From positions 58,863,459-58,927,458 of the forward strand of contig NC_071392.1 in assembly GCF_022682495.2 (NCBI RefSeq): 64,000 bases of DNA. Reading direction: 5' to 3'. The notes under the pieces were generated by a model, which was given only the letters and a program-made list of their open reading frames with translations, was not told the origin of the DNA and searched no databases. Source of the stretch: Desmodus rotundus. Its lineage: Eukaryota; Chordata; Mammalia; Chiroptera; Phyllostomidae. Made by a program: the position numbers and the translations under genes. This document shows positions 46,863 to 58,729 of this stretch, one piece after another. Position 1 is the stretch's first letter. Each line of letters opens with the position of its first letter.

Positions 46863-48722
46863 GAGAACCAAGATGGCGGCGTAGGTAGACACACTGCGCC
46901 TCCTCGCACAACCAGAGCTGACAGAGAATCGAATGGCAAGAGGGTCCAACACCAAGGAAATAAAAAATAAACATTCATCTAGACCGGTAGGAGGGGCGGA
47001 GACGGGCACCAGGGTGGAGAGGACTCATGTGGCTGTGGCAGGACCGAGACTGGCGGAGTGTGGGACGAATGGCGCAGGCAGTCCGAGCACTAGCAGACCC
47101 TACGGCCACACATTCGCGCAGATAAACCGAGAGGGCCCGACTCGGAGTGGCGGAGAGCAGGGCAGGCAGAGTGCAGGTAGCACACCACAGCCCCACATTC
47201 GAACATAGATAAACCTGACGAACGGCGGGGAGCGAAGCAGACCGAGCAACCCAGGGCTACAGCTGGGGGGGGAGGAGGGGGAAGCCTCAAACCTTTGATT
47301 GAAAACGCCCGTGGGGGTTGGGGCAGCAGCAGGAGAGACTCCCAGCCTCACGGGAGAGGTCGTTGGAGAGACCTACAGGGGCCTAGAGTGTGCACAAGCC
47401 CACCCACTCGGGAACCAGCACCAGAGGGGTCCAGTTTGATTGTGGGTATCAGAGTGAAAGATTGAAATCCGGAGGAGAGTGAAGCGGGCGCCATTGCTCC
47501 CTCTGGGCCCCTCCCCCACATACAGCGTCACAGCACAGCAACCAGCGTTACCCCGCCCCGGTGAACACCTAAGGCTCCGCCCCTTAAAGTAACAGACGCC
47601 CCAAGACAAACAAACAAACAAACAAAAAATGGCCCAAATGACAGAACACTTCAAAGCTCCAGAAAAAATACAACTAAGCGAGGAAGAGATAGCCAACCTA
47701 TCGGATGCACAGTTGAAAGCACTGGTTACCAAGATGCTCACAGAATTGGTTGAATCTGTTTGAAAAGTAGATGAAAAAATGAAGCCTATGCTAAGAGAAA
47801 CAAAGGAAAATGTACAGGGAATCAATAGTGATGAGAAGGAAACTGGGATTCAAATCAATGGTGTGGACCAGAAGGAAGAAACAAACATCCAACCAGAAAA
47901 GAATGAAGAAACAAGAATTCGGAAAAAGGAGGAGAGGCCTAGGAACCTCCAGGACATCTTGAAAGGTTCCAACATCCGAATTATTAGGGGTGCCAGGAGA
48001 AGAGGAAGAACAAAAAATTGAAAACTTATTTGAACAAATAATGAAGGAGAACTTCCCTAATCTGGCAAAGGAAACAGACTTCCAGGAAGTCCAGGAAGCA
48101 CAGAGAGTCCCAAAGAAGGTAGACCCAAGGAGGAACACACCAAGACACATCATAATTACATTACCCAAGATTAAACGCAAGGACCTACATCCAAGATTAC
48201 TGTATCCAGCAAAGCTATCATTTAGAATGGAAGGGAAGATAAAGTGCTTCTCAGATAAGGTCAAGTTAAAGAAGTTCATCATCACCAAGCCTTTATTATA
48301 TGAAATGTTAAAGGGAGTTACCTAAGAAAAAGAAGATCAAAAATATGAACAGTGGGAATGACAGCAAACTCACAGTTCTTAATGACCACACCTAAAACCA
48401 AAACAAAAGAAAACTAAGCAATCAACTAGAACAGAAACAGAACCACAGAAATGGAGATCACATGGAGGGCTGTCAATAGGGGAGCGGGAGGGGGAGAGGG
48501 GGGAAAGGTACAGAGAATAAGTAGCATAAATGGTAGGTAGAAAATAGACAGGGGGAGGGTAAAAATAGTGTAGGAAATGTAGAAGCCAAAGAACTTATAT
48601 ACATGACCCATGGACATGAACTATAGGGGGGGAATGTGGGAGGGAGGGGGTGGGCAGGATGGAGAGGAGTTGGGGGGGGAATGGGACAACTGTAGTAGCA
48701 TAATCAATAAATATATTAAAAA
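46863..48722 (+). mobile_element. HAL1 with 16-bp target duplication and internal deletion
   Basis: Begins 'gagaaccaagatggcggcgt'. The GC-rich leader keeps many CpGs. The end is 'gtagtagcataatcaataaa' plus an A run. The perfect duplication aaaagcagattagaga lies at 46847-46862 and 48723-48738. It inserted about 30 bases after the previous HAL1. No ORF2 is present. Confidence 0.9.
47629..48325 (+). pseudogene. HAL1 ORF1 remnant with in-frame deletion
   Basis: Starts MAQMTEHFKAPEKIQ. It carries stops near 47761-47770 (tga and tag), a one-base insertion near 47985 (attattagggg against attatagggg elsewhere), and a deletion at about 48175 that removes roughly 47 codons. The loss spans the end of the RRM-like domain and the first part of the C-terminal domain, so KIK is joined to KDLHPRLLYPAKLSF. 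Confidence 0.85.
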
Positions 48723-48738
48723 AAAAGCAGATTAGAGA

Positions 48739-49344
48739 AAAAGGCAGCAGAAATATTAAAAAGAGGAGGCAAGATTAGGTAGCAACTACCATAAAGGATC
48801 AGAAAAAAAGGGCCCATTAAGTGTAAAGAAAATGGAAGGATGATAGTTACTCAATCGTGATCTCTATCTTTGCAATACTGATACTATTGTATATTCTGTG
48901 TTGTTACTGCACATATTACAGTCATGTGCTGATATGCTCGAACACACATTTTTTAGCCAAAATAAGGAGATTCGATTAGAATTAAAAAAAACAAACAAAA
49001 CAGAAAGCTGATTCCCATAATGGAAAAATGGATTTAAGGTCCTATACCTTGTACACTCTGTAATCAATTACACAAATAATACAGTACATGACCAATTTAG
49101 AAACATTAAAAAATACAAGTAAAAAAGATATGTCATTTAAATTATGCCAACTACCATCATCCACACACAGTAGTAACTTCTTAAAATATTTACAGGCTTC
49201 ATACAATGTATGTTCAGAAATATATATATTTATACATTTTCCCAAAGTGGGATATACAATGTTCTGTAAACAAACAGGATTACTCCAAACTGAAACGGTT
49301 TTGCACAGCGAAGGAAACCATCAACAGAACAAAAAAATGACCTA
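48739..49344. other. AT-rich intronic DNA, nothing recognised
   Basis: No exon or repeat family was recognised. Confidence 0.35.
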
Positions 49345-49865
49345 TTGAAAGGAAAAATGTATTTGCTAGTGAGATATCTAATAAGGGGTTAATCTCTAAA
49401 ATTGATAAAGACCTCACACAACTCCAAACACACACACACAAGTTAAAAATGGGCCGAGGACCTTAACAGACACTTCTCCAAAAAATACATACACACAGCC
49501 AATAAACATATGAAAAGATGCCCAAAATCACTAATAATCAGAGAAATGCAAATTGAAACCTCAATGATACATTCACCTTACAGGTGTCAAAATGGCTGTC
49601 ACCAAAAAAATCAACAAACCACAAGTGTTGGGAGGATATAAGGGAAAGGGAATCCTCATGCACTGTTGGTGGAAATGTGAACTGATAGTCACTAGGGGAA
49701 ACAGTATGGAGGTCCCTCCCCCCCAAAATGGAACAGCCTTATGACCTAATGATTCTACTTCTGGCTATATAGCTAAAGAAATTCCAAACACTAATTCAAA
49801 AGCATATATGCACCTTTTATGTTCACTGAAGCGTTATTCACAAGACCCAAGATATGGAAGCAACT
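49345..49865 (+). mobile_element. L1 ORF2 C-terminal fragment, decayed
   Basis: Contains 'gtatttgctagtgagatatc', 'ccgaggaccttaacagacac', 'ctaataatcagagaaatgca' and 'acccaagatatggaagcaac', matching the late ORF2 blocks at 53060-53450. Both ends are truncated and the frame is broken. Confidence 0.75.
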
Positions 49866-51935
49866 CTCATGACTACAAACAACAAAAGATTAGAATATTA
49901 TATAAACTTAATTATAAACGGGTGGCAGGGTTTCAGAGGACTGACTCCAATTTTGAAAAGTTCCACTGTAAGGTAAGATGCTATAAAAAGAGCACTGTAT
50001 GCTACAGAGAAATCATTTGTGAAAGGAAGTCAATCAGTGTGGCAAACTTAATTATTGTTGTATTTTAAGAAATAGCCACAACCACCCAACCTTCAGCAAC
50101 CACCACTCTGATCAGTCATCAACATCAAGGTGAGACCCTCCACCTGCAGAAAGTGTATAACTTGCTTAAGGCTCAGATGATAGCATTTTTGGCAATAAGT
50201 TATTTTTAACTAAGATACGTACGTTGTTTTTCAAGACATAATCCTATTGCATACTCAATAGGCTCCATTATAGGGTAAACATAACTTTTATATGCAATGG
50301 GAAAACAAAAAATTTGTGTGATTCACTTTATTGTAATACTCATTTCATTGCAGTAGCTTGGAACTGAACCCATGATATCTCCAATGTATGCCTGTACTTT
50401 TCCCCTCTGTGACTCCTGTGATGCTGTTTTTGCTTAATGTAAGTTCCTAAATGTAATGTAGTATTTTGCGTCTTATTAAAGAAATTTCCCTCCACCTAAA
50501 GATGAGTAAGATATTTTATGTTATCCTCTAAAGGACTTAAAAAGTTTTGTTCTTCACATTTAGATCTAAAATCCAAATGTAACTGATTTTTATAACGACC
50601 CAATTTTATTTTTTTATGATACCCAATTTACAATCATTAAAAGTGTCAACCATTCCACATTACTTTGTCAGGTTTGGACCTTCTTCTATTCCACTGGTCT
50701 ATTTGTGTATGCTTCCAAGTATTTCTTTGGTCTTTTTCCCTCCTTTTTTCTGGGACTCCAATAAAACACAGATGAGATCTTCTCAGTGTATCCTGAGTCT
50801 TACCCCTTCTGTATGGTATTTCCCCAAGTTCTTTCCTCTTCTGTGCTCCTTCTTGTATAGCTTCTTTTGAATTATATTTTCCAGATCACTAATACGATAC
50901 TCACTAAATACTCACTAAATAATATTCACTAAAGCTTTACCTAATCTATTAAGCTTTGCACACTCAATTTCAGGCACATTTTTTTCTAATTCTAAAACTT
51001 CTGTTTGGTTCTTTTACAAGTCTGCCTTTTTCACATTTTTGTAGTTTTTGACTTTCTACCGTTATATATTATCTTTGCTTTTAATTTTATCAGGTTAGTA
51101 AATATGATGGTTTTCTGTGTTTGATAATTCCAATAACACAACACGTTTTAATCTCTTTTCTGTTGTTGCTAATGCTTCTTGTTCTGGATGCTCTGTGCGT
51201 ATGTATACCTGGTTATATTGATATTTATGAGTTAAACACTGTATGTTAAAAAAATTATTACATGGCTAACTGCAGGCCTAGTATAATATAATACATTCTC
51301 CAAGAGGACTTTTGTTTCTTTCATGGAGCTGAAGGCATTACTACTCTACATAGCTTAATCCAGGTTTAAGTACTTAATCCAGATTAAATCAATGGAACAA
51401 AAGGTCAGGATATAAATTCACGGGAGGACGGTAATATACACCGCTCTACAATTTTCTGTTGGTGTGTCTTCTTAAAATAAGAAATAATTTACCAGAGATC
51501 CCTCGTCTAATGACTTTGGGCTTTGGTTTTTGCTCCTCCTGAAAGCACCAGAAGTGTAGCTTAGCTTTGAAAACTGTCTCCTCTCTATTAAAAATGTCCT
51601 CAAGACTTTGAGTTTTTCTCTTCCAGAAGGTATAATATACTTATCCATTCTTCCACGTCTTCTTCTTCTTTTACAACCTTCAGTGGAGTTTTCTATGTAA
51701 ATATAGTTTTATATATAAATAAAATATAGTACTTTACTTTTAAAAATTTCATGAGTTTCTTTAAACCTTATTTCTAGGCATTATGTGCTTCTGTTCTATG
51801 AATGAAGTGCTTTCTATAAATGAAATTGTTTTTGTTATATTTTATAACTGATTATTGATTTCCAGGATATGGGTTTTTGTATACTTACATGTTACCATTT
51901 GCTATCTAAGTGTTACTAAAAATATATTTTTAAAG
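49866..51935. other. AT-rich intronic DNA, no gene recognised
   Basis: About 2 kb with no convincing exon. The frame at 50616-50870 reads like a decayed L1 piece on neither strand that I can align. Nothing is claimed. Confidence 0.35.
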
Positions 51936-51945
51936 AGTTATGTCA

Positions 51946-53913
51946 TGATAGCATACATGGAAAATCTTACAGACTACACCAAAAAACTATTCAACCTAAT
52001 AAATGAATTTGGCAAAACAGCCAGATACAAAGTCAATACTCAGAAATGAAAGGCATTCTGGTACACCAACAATGAAACACTAGAAACAGAAATCAGGAAA
52101 AAAAATCCCATCATAGCAACTAGAAAAATAAAGTACCTAGGAATAAACCTAACCAAGGAGGTAAAATACCAGTAGTCAAGAAAACTACACAACACTTAAG
52201 AAAGAAATTAAGGAAGACAAAAATGAATGGAAGCATGTACCATACTCATGGATTGGAAAAATTAACATCATCAAAATGGCCATATTACTCAAAGCGATTT
52301 ATAGATTCAATGTGATCCCTATTAAAGTACCCATGACATATTTCACAGATATAGAACAAACATTTCAGAAATTTATATGGAACCATAAACGACTCCGAAT
52401 AGATGCAGCGATCTTGAGAAAGAAGAACAAAGCCGGAGAGATCACAATACCTGGTATCAAACTGTATTACAAAGCCAGTGTAATCCAAACAGCCTGGTAC
52501 TGGCATAAAAACAGGCACATAGACCAATGGAACAGAGCAGAGAGCCCAGAAATAAACCCCAGTCTTTATGGTCAATTAATATTTGACAAAGGGAGCAGGA
52601 CCATAAAATGGAGCAAAAATAGCCTCTTCAACAAATGGTTTTGGGAGATCTGGACAGCCACCTGCAAAAAAGTGAAACTCGATCACCACCTTACACCATA
52701 AACAAAAATAAATTCAAGGTGGATAAAAGACTTACATATAAACTATAATACAATAAAAGTCCTAGAGGAAAACATTGGCAGGAAAATCTCAGACATTCCA
52801 CGCGGCAACATCTTCACAGACACGTCCCCTAAAGTAAGGGACAAAAATGAAAGAATAAACAAATGGGACTTCATCAAAATAAAAAGCTTCTGCATGGCTA
52901 AAGAAAACAGCATTAAAATAAAAAGAGAACCAACTATATGGGAAAACATATTTGCCAATGATACCTCAGACAAGGGTCTGATCTCCAAAATATATAAAGA
53001 ACTCACAGGACTCCACTCCAGGAAGACAAACAACCCAATTAAAATATGGGCAAAAGACTAGAACAGACACTTCTCCAAGAAAGACATACAGAGGGCCCAG
53101 AGACATATGAAAAGATGCTCAGCATCACTAGCCATCAGAGAGATGCAAATTAAAACCACAGTGAGGTACCCTCTCACACCAGAGTGGCCAACATAAACAA
53201 ATCAACAAACAACTGTTGGAGAGGATGCGGAGAACAGGGAATCCTAGCACATTGTTGGTGGGAATGCACAGTAGTGAGGCCACTGTGGAAAACAGTATGG
53301 AATTTCCTCAGAAAACTAAAAATTGAACTGCATTTTGACCCAGCAATTCCACGGCTGGGATTATGCCCTAAGAGCCCTGAAACACCGATCCAAAAGAACC
53401 TATGCACCCCAATGTTCATAGCAGCACAATTTTACAATAGCCAAGGGCTGGAAGAAACCTAAGTGCCCATCAGTAAACGAATGGACAAAAAAATTATGGT
53501 ACATTTACACAATGGAATTCTATGCAGCAGAGAGAAAGAAGGAGCTCATACCCTTTGGGACAGCATGGATGGAACTGGAGAGCATTATGCTAAGTGAAAT
53601 AAGCCAGGCGGTGAGGGACAAATACCATATGATCTCACCTTTAACTGGAACATAATCAACAAGATAAAAGCAAACAAAATATAACCAGAGTCATCAAAGT
53701 TAAGAACAATCTAACAATAGCTGGAGGGTGCGGGGGGGGGGGGGGCGACAGTGGGGAGAAGAGTTTTTAGGAACTACTATAAAGGACACATCAACAAAAC
53801 CAAGGGGGAGGCTGGAAGCAAGGGAGGGAGGTGGGTTTGGCTGAGGTGGGGGGAGTGGAGGGGAGAAATGCAGACAACTATAATTGAACAATAAAATGAT
53901 TAAAATTTAAAAA
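51946..53913 (+). mobile_element. 5'-truncated L1 (ORF2 C-terminal third and 3' UTR)
   Basis: Starts inside ORF2 ('gcatacatggaaaatcttac') and runs through its end, then a 3' UTR with a G-run (53732-53745) and the end 'gacaactataattgaacaat'. Frame 52276-52701 keeps the [12 protein letters not shown] to [13 protein letters not shown] region. Frame 53184-53462 keeps the cysteine-rich domain ([18 protein letters not shown]). Flanks agttatgtca (51936-51945) and agttatatca (53914-53923) give a 10-bp target duplication with one mismatch. Stops and shifts between the frames show it is inactive. Confidence 0.88.
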
Positions 53914-53923
53914 AGTTATATCA

Positions 53924-54658
53924 GTAACAAGGCAAAGTGTGATGATGTGTTTGGATCTATCCTTAAATTTACAAGTTGGAGGTCTATAATCCAACAAAGT
54001 TTCCTTTGTTCAACACATAAACATCATACCTGAGCAATTCACTAATTCGTACATCTGAAGATGGGTATCATGGAACATGTAGAGGAGCCAGAATAAGGGG
54101 AAGGACACAGATGATGTCCACAGAGTGCCTGCCATGGCACCAGCTAATGAGTGGTGATGGAGAGTTTGGCTTCAGACCCACATTATACATGGTTGAGGGT
54201 AAGAGAGCCAGATGCAGCATCAATGCTAGAGAATCTGGCGAGCTTCCCCATCATTAGAGTGACATCCAGTAGCAGCAGCAAAGAGGTATGTAAATTCCCC
54301 AGGCTACAACACAGGTGTGTCAGCAGCCATAAGAAATAAGGGAACAGTGCTGAGGGCTTGTGAACTCAGCTCCCCATCACCAACCTAATCCCCCTATAAT
54401 AGTAATGGTGCCACAAGACCTAAGGGACCAGAACAAAGTAGGTATACCTGGTCACCCAGGTGTCAGTTTTCATGACTGCAGTTATCCCCTTGTCCCCACT
54501 AGAACCCCAGAGGCACAAGCTGCGGAGGTAAGAGAGAACAAAAACTTGTGCTATAGCACTATCTACTGGAAAACAAACGATAAAGATTTCTAACAAAAAC
54601 ACTGCTGATTTGTTAAGATCAAAATGGTAACCTCACAACAAAAAAGCTCACTACGTCC
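53924..54658. other. Intronic DNA, no repeat recognised
   Basis: On the minus strand 54135-54030 reads as a possible first exon (see rejected items). No other feature was recognised. Confidence 0.3.
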
Positions 54659-54870
54659 ACCTAGCCAGTGTTGCTTAGTTGATTGGAGTGTCATCCTGTA
54701 AAACTAAAGGTCGCAGGTTCAATTCCTGGTCAGGGTACATATCTCCATTCAGGGCTTGATCCCCAGTTGGGGTGCATGCGAGAGACAATCGATCAAGGTT
54801 TCTCACATCAATGTTTTTCTCCTGTTATCCAAAATCAATGAGGATTAAAAAATAAAAATAAAAATAACAA
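54659..54870 (+). mobile_element. Ves-related SINE, older
   Basis: Contains 'ctagccagtgttgcttagtt', 'ggtcgcaggttcaattcctg', 'gggcttgatccccagttggg' and 'tgcatgcgagagacaatcga', then a degraded pyrimidine stretch and an (aaaat)n tail. Confidence 0.78.
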
Positions 54871-55116
54871 AATAAAAAATGGCACTAAATCAAATGCAAA
54901 GGCAGAGGACCAATGCATCAAATACCATGAAAAACCAAGGTAAACAATAATCCACACAAAATAAATGACAATCTCCAGAGGCCAAACTCAGAGTGGTGGA
55001 AGACTAACTAAAATGACAGAGAATTTAAGACAGTAGTTATGAAGAAACACAGTGAGCTACAAGAACAATCAGAAAGGTAGTTAAATTAGCTCAGGAATAA
55101 AATAAATGAACAAAAG

Positions 55117-55666
55117 TATAGGAGACAGTTCTGCGTGGTGTGGGCCCGGAACCCACTCGGAAAGGTCAGTGCAAAGTGAGGTCCAGCACACAGGACCCAC
55201 ACCCACAGATAGGTTTTCCCATGGGGAATCAGACCTGCATTGTACCTAGGCTGCTTTGAGACTTGCTTTTGCTAAAACTCCCTCACCCTGAATTGAGGCA
55301 GTAAACGTTTACTGCATATCTTTAAAGTAACTTCCTAAAATCTATGCTAAACCTTCCAAGGTTGAGTGTAAACAGTTCAACCACTTTTACCTTTACATTT
55401 GTAAATATCCTCCCTTTTTGATGTAATTAGCAACATCCTCTCCTTTGTTTTCTGTAACCACCTATAGCCAACCTGTACCTAGTAAGTGAGGACCATTCTC
55501 AATGTGTGCCCAGAAGAACAATAAAAGCGTGTCAAGGCAAGGGTCAGGGATCTTGTCTCTTGAGAGAGTGGCCATGTCCCTTTTCCTCCACAGGACCCGT
55601 AGTCAGTGTGAATTTGTATCCTCTCAGCCACAAGGCCAAGGACACTGCAGGCTGGTGTCTGCATCA
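55117..55666 (+). mobile_element. LTR, probable 5' LTR of a nested provirus
   Basis: About 550 bp, closely matching 60267-60861. It has the promoter-distal 'cagacctgcattgtacctag', the 'gatgtaattagcaacatcct' block, a polyadenylation signal (aataaa) at about 55520, and ends in 'gcatca'. The bases just after it (tggtgccc at about 55669) could be a primer-binding site. The flank caaaag (55111-55116) resembles caaagg right after the other LTR (60862-60867), as expected for a 6-bp target duplication of one provirus. Confidence 0.7.
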
Positions 55667-55689
55667 GCTGGTGCCCTTTAAGCAGGCAC

Positions 55690-55942
55690 ATCAAGAAAAA
55701 GAGAGAACCCAGATAAACACAATCAGAAATGAAAGAGGTGAGATTACAACTGATACCACAGAAATACAAAGGATTGTAAGAAATTACTACAAAGAACTAT
55801 GTAAGAAATTTGAAAAACTAGGTGAAATAGACAAATTTCTAGAAAAATACAATCTTCCAAAACTCAATGAAGAAGCAGAAAGCCTGAATAGACCAGTAAC
55901 AGCTGATGAAATTGAAACAGTAATTAAAAAAGTCCCAATAGA
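55690..55942 (+). mobile_element. L1 ORF2 fragment between endonuclease and reverse transcriptase
   Basis: Encodes, without interruption, the conserved linker region: 'TQINTIRNERGEITTDTTEI', 'YNLPKLNEEAESLNRPVT' and the following 'IETVIKKVP'. It starts shortly after the LTR and is cut off exactly where a HAL1 begins. Neither end of a complete L1 is present. Confidence 0.8.
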
Positions 55943-57934
55943 GAGAACCAAGATGGTGGCGTAGGTAGACACACTGCGCCTCCTCACACAACCAGAACTG
56001 ACAGAAAATCGAACGGCAAGGAAGTCCAACACTAAGTAGATAAAAAAGAAACATGCATCCAGACCAGTAGGAGGGGTGGAGATGGGCACTGGGGCGGAGA
56101 GGACTCGTGTGGCTGTGGCAGGACCGAGACTGGCAGAGTGTGGGACCAACGGGGAAGGCAGTCTGACAGATAAACCAAGAGGGCCGGACTCAGAGTGGTG
56201 GAGAACAGGGCAGGCAGAGCGGCAGGTAGCACCCTGCGGCCTCACATTCGCACACAGATAAACTGGACAAACAGCAGGGAGCGAAGCAGACTGCGCAACC
56301 TACAGCTCCAACGCCAGGAAATAAAGCCTCATACCTCTGATTGAAAACGCCCGTGGGGGTTGGGGCAGCAGCAGGAGAGACTCCCAGCCTCACAGGAGAG
56401 GTCGTTGGGAGACCTACAGGGGCCTAGGGTGTGCACAATCCCACCCACTCGGGAACCAGCACCAGAGGGGCCCAGTTTGATTGTGGGTAGCAGAGGCAGT
56501 GACTCAAGTCCGGTGGAGACTGAAGCAGGTGCCATTGCTCCCTCTCAGGCCCTCCCCCACGTACAGAGTCACACCGCAGCAACCAGCATTACCCCGCCTT
56601 GGTGAACACCTAAGGCTCCGCCCCTTTAAGTAACAGACGCCCTAAGACCAAAAAAAAAAAAAAAAAAAAGGTCCAAATGACAGAACACTTCAAAGCTCTG
56701 GAAAAAATACAACTAAGCGAGGAAGAGATAGCCAACCTATCAGATGCACAGTTCAAAACACTGGTTATTAAGACGCTCACAGAATTGGTTGAATTTGTTC
56801 GAAAACTAGATGAAAAAAATGAAGGCTATGCCAAGAGAAACAAAGGAAAATGTACAGGGAACCAATAGTGATGCAAAGGAAACTGGGACTCAAATCAATG
56901 GTGTGGACCAGAAGGAAGAAAGAAACATCCAACCAGAAAAGAATGAAGAAACAAGAATTCGGAAAAAGGAGGAGAGGCTTAGGAACCTCCAGGACATCTT
57001 GAAACGCTCCAACATCCGAATTATAGGGGTGCCAGGAGAAGAGGAAGAACAAAAAATTGAAAACTTATTTGAACAAATAATGAAGGAGAACTTCCCCAGT
57101 CTGCCAAAGGAAATAGACTTCCAGGAAGTCCAGGAGGCTCAGAGAGTCCCAAAGAAGCTGGACCCAAGGAGGAACATACCAAGGCACATCATAATTACAT
57201 TAGCCAAGATTAAACAGAAGAGGGGAATATTAGAAGCAGCAAGAGAAAAGGACACAGTTACCTACAAAGGAGTTCCCATAAGACTGTCAGCTGACTTCTC
57301 CAAAGAGACCTTACAGGCAAGAAGGGGCTGGCAAGAAGTATTCCAAGTCATGAAAGGCAAGGGCCTACATACAAGATTAATGTATCCAGCAAAGCTCTCA
57401 TTTAAAATGGAAGGGAAGATAAAGTGCTTCTCAGATAAGGTCAAGTTAAAGGAGTTCATCATCACCAAGCCCTTATTATATGAAATGTTAAAGGGACTTA
57501 TCTAAGAAAAAGAAGATCAAAAATAGGAACAGTAAAAATGACAGCAAACTCACAGTTATTAACAACCACACCTAAAACAAAAACAAGAGCAAACTAGGCA
57601 AACAACTAGAACAGGAACAGAACCATAGAGATGGAGATCACATGGAGGGTTGTCAATAGGGGAGTGGAAGTGGGAGAGGGGGGGAAAGGTACAGAGAATA
57701 AATAGCATTGAGGATAGGTGGAAAATAGACAGGGGGAGGGTAAGAATGGTGTAGGAAATGTAGAAGCCAAAGAACTTATGAGTATGACCCATGGACATGA
57801 ACTATAGGTGGGGAATGTGGGAGGGCGGGGGTGGGCAGGATGGAGTGGAGTGAGGGGGGCGGGAAATGGGACAACTGTAATAGCATAATCAATAAATATA
57901 TTTTTAAAATCATAAATAAATAAATAAATAAATG
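55943..57934 (+). mobile_element. HAL1, full length, no target duplication found
   Basis: Begins 'gagaaccaagatggtggcgt' like the 46863 copy and has a GC-rich leader, an ORF1 with one frameshift, and a 3' region ending 'gtaatagcataatcaataaa'. The tail includes (aaat)n to about 57934. The left flank is L1 ORF2 and the right flank is unrelated, with no matching duplication. Confidence 0.87.
56677..57505 (+). pseudogene. HAL1 ORF1 with a single frameshift
   Basis: Frame 56677-56868 (MTEHFKALEKIQLSEEEIAN) and frame 56810-57505 are the two parts of ORF1. The break coincides with a run of A near 56812-56819, one base longer than in the intact copy (23588-23595). The second frame holds the rest: the end of the coiled coil, the RRM-like domain (IIGVPGEEEEQKIENLF) and the C-terminal domain ending PLLYEMLKGLI. 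The other changes are substitutions, so this is a young copy. Confidence 0.85.
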
Positions 57935-58392
57935 TATTTGCCAGTGGAGAAAAAACTGTTCCTGAAAGTTATGAATGTGTTCATAAATTTGTCAATCTAA
58001 AGCATGGTGTAAGTGGGATGGGGGTGTGATGTGTTAAAGAAATATTAAGAATCCTCCTTTTTTATGCTGGAGCCATGACCTTTTATTGTAAAAAATGAAA
58101 TATAGGGGTACTGTCTCCGGGGAAAACTAGCCTTTCTCCATGGAACAGTAGGCACCATTTTTTAACTCATACCTGTAAACACTGATCATTTCCTTGGGGA
58201 AAAACTGGCTATTCTCCTGGAGGGAACAGTTAGTCAATCAAGTCACAAAAGGCCCTTGCCGCATAACCACTTTTATCTAAAACATATTTAAGCAAAGAAT
58301 CCCCCTCCCCTATCTTTCCCACTTTTCTTGCAAACTGTAAACCTAGGAACTACCAGGTCCTGAGAGAGTAATTAACTCTCTGCTCGAACTCA
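57935..58392 (+). other. Unassigned, probably retroviral
   Basis: No gene is seen. The sequence from about 58030 leads into the integrase remnant and may be ERV internal or LTR sequence. The composition fits, but no clear landmark is visible. Confidence 0.35.
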
Positions 58393-58722
58393 TTGCAGGT
58401 GCAGAAACACCAGGGGGCCTGTCTTTCCAAGCAGACACTTACTCAGGTGTTCCACAGGCCCCTCCCCTCCTGGGAAATCAGTAAAGTGTTAAAACTGGTG
58501 ACCTTCAGGCACTTAGGCCATCCACAAGAAATCAAGACTCATAATGGCCTGGAATATATTACACAAACCACTCAGGCTTTCTTAGAAAAATGGGGAATTC
58601 GGCATAAAATGGGTATCCCCTATAATCCTACAGGTCAAACAATTGTTAAAAGACCTCACCAGACCTTTAAAATATTATTAAACAAAAAAGGGGGAGTCGT
58701 GAAACATCCCCCAGGAATTTAA
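58393..58722 (+). pseudogene. Endogenous retroviral integrase remnant (betaretrovirus-like)
   Basis: An open frame of 109 codons matches part of a class II (betaretrovirus-like) integrase core: a 'HLGHPQEIKTHNG' segment, then 'FLEKWGIRHKMGIPYNPTG' and 'HQTFKILLNKKG'. At the position of the second catalytic Asp the frame has His, and at the position of the catalytic Glu it has Lys. Only a fraction of the protein is present. It is a dead fossil fragment of the pol gene. Confidence 0.7.
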
Positions 58723-58729
58723 GCATGCT

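Noticed and set aside
47791..48288. Minus-strand frame of 165 codons, and similar ones at 47373-47825 and 55787-56245
   Set aside because: These are shadows of HAL1 ORF1 and leader sequence; A-rich coding strands often leave long antisense frames.
54030..54135. Minus-strand ATG followed by a hydrophobic 35-codon frame and a GTATGA donor in phase 1, like a signal-peptide first exon
   Set aside because: No conserved promoter, family match or downstream exon is visible, and it would lie inside the TMEM168 intron on the same strand. It is too weak to call. Junction reads from 54030 would revive it.
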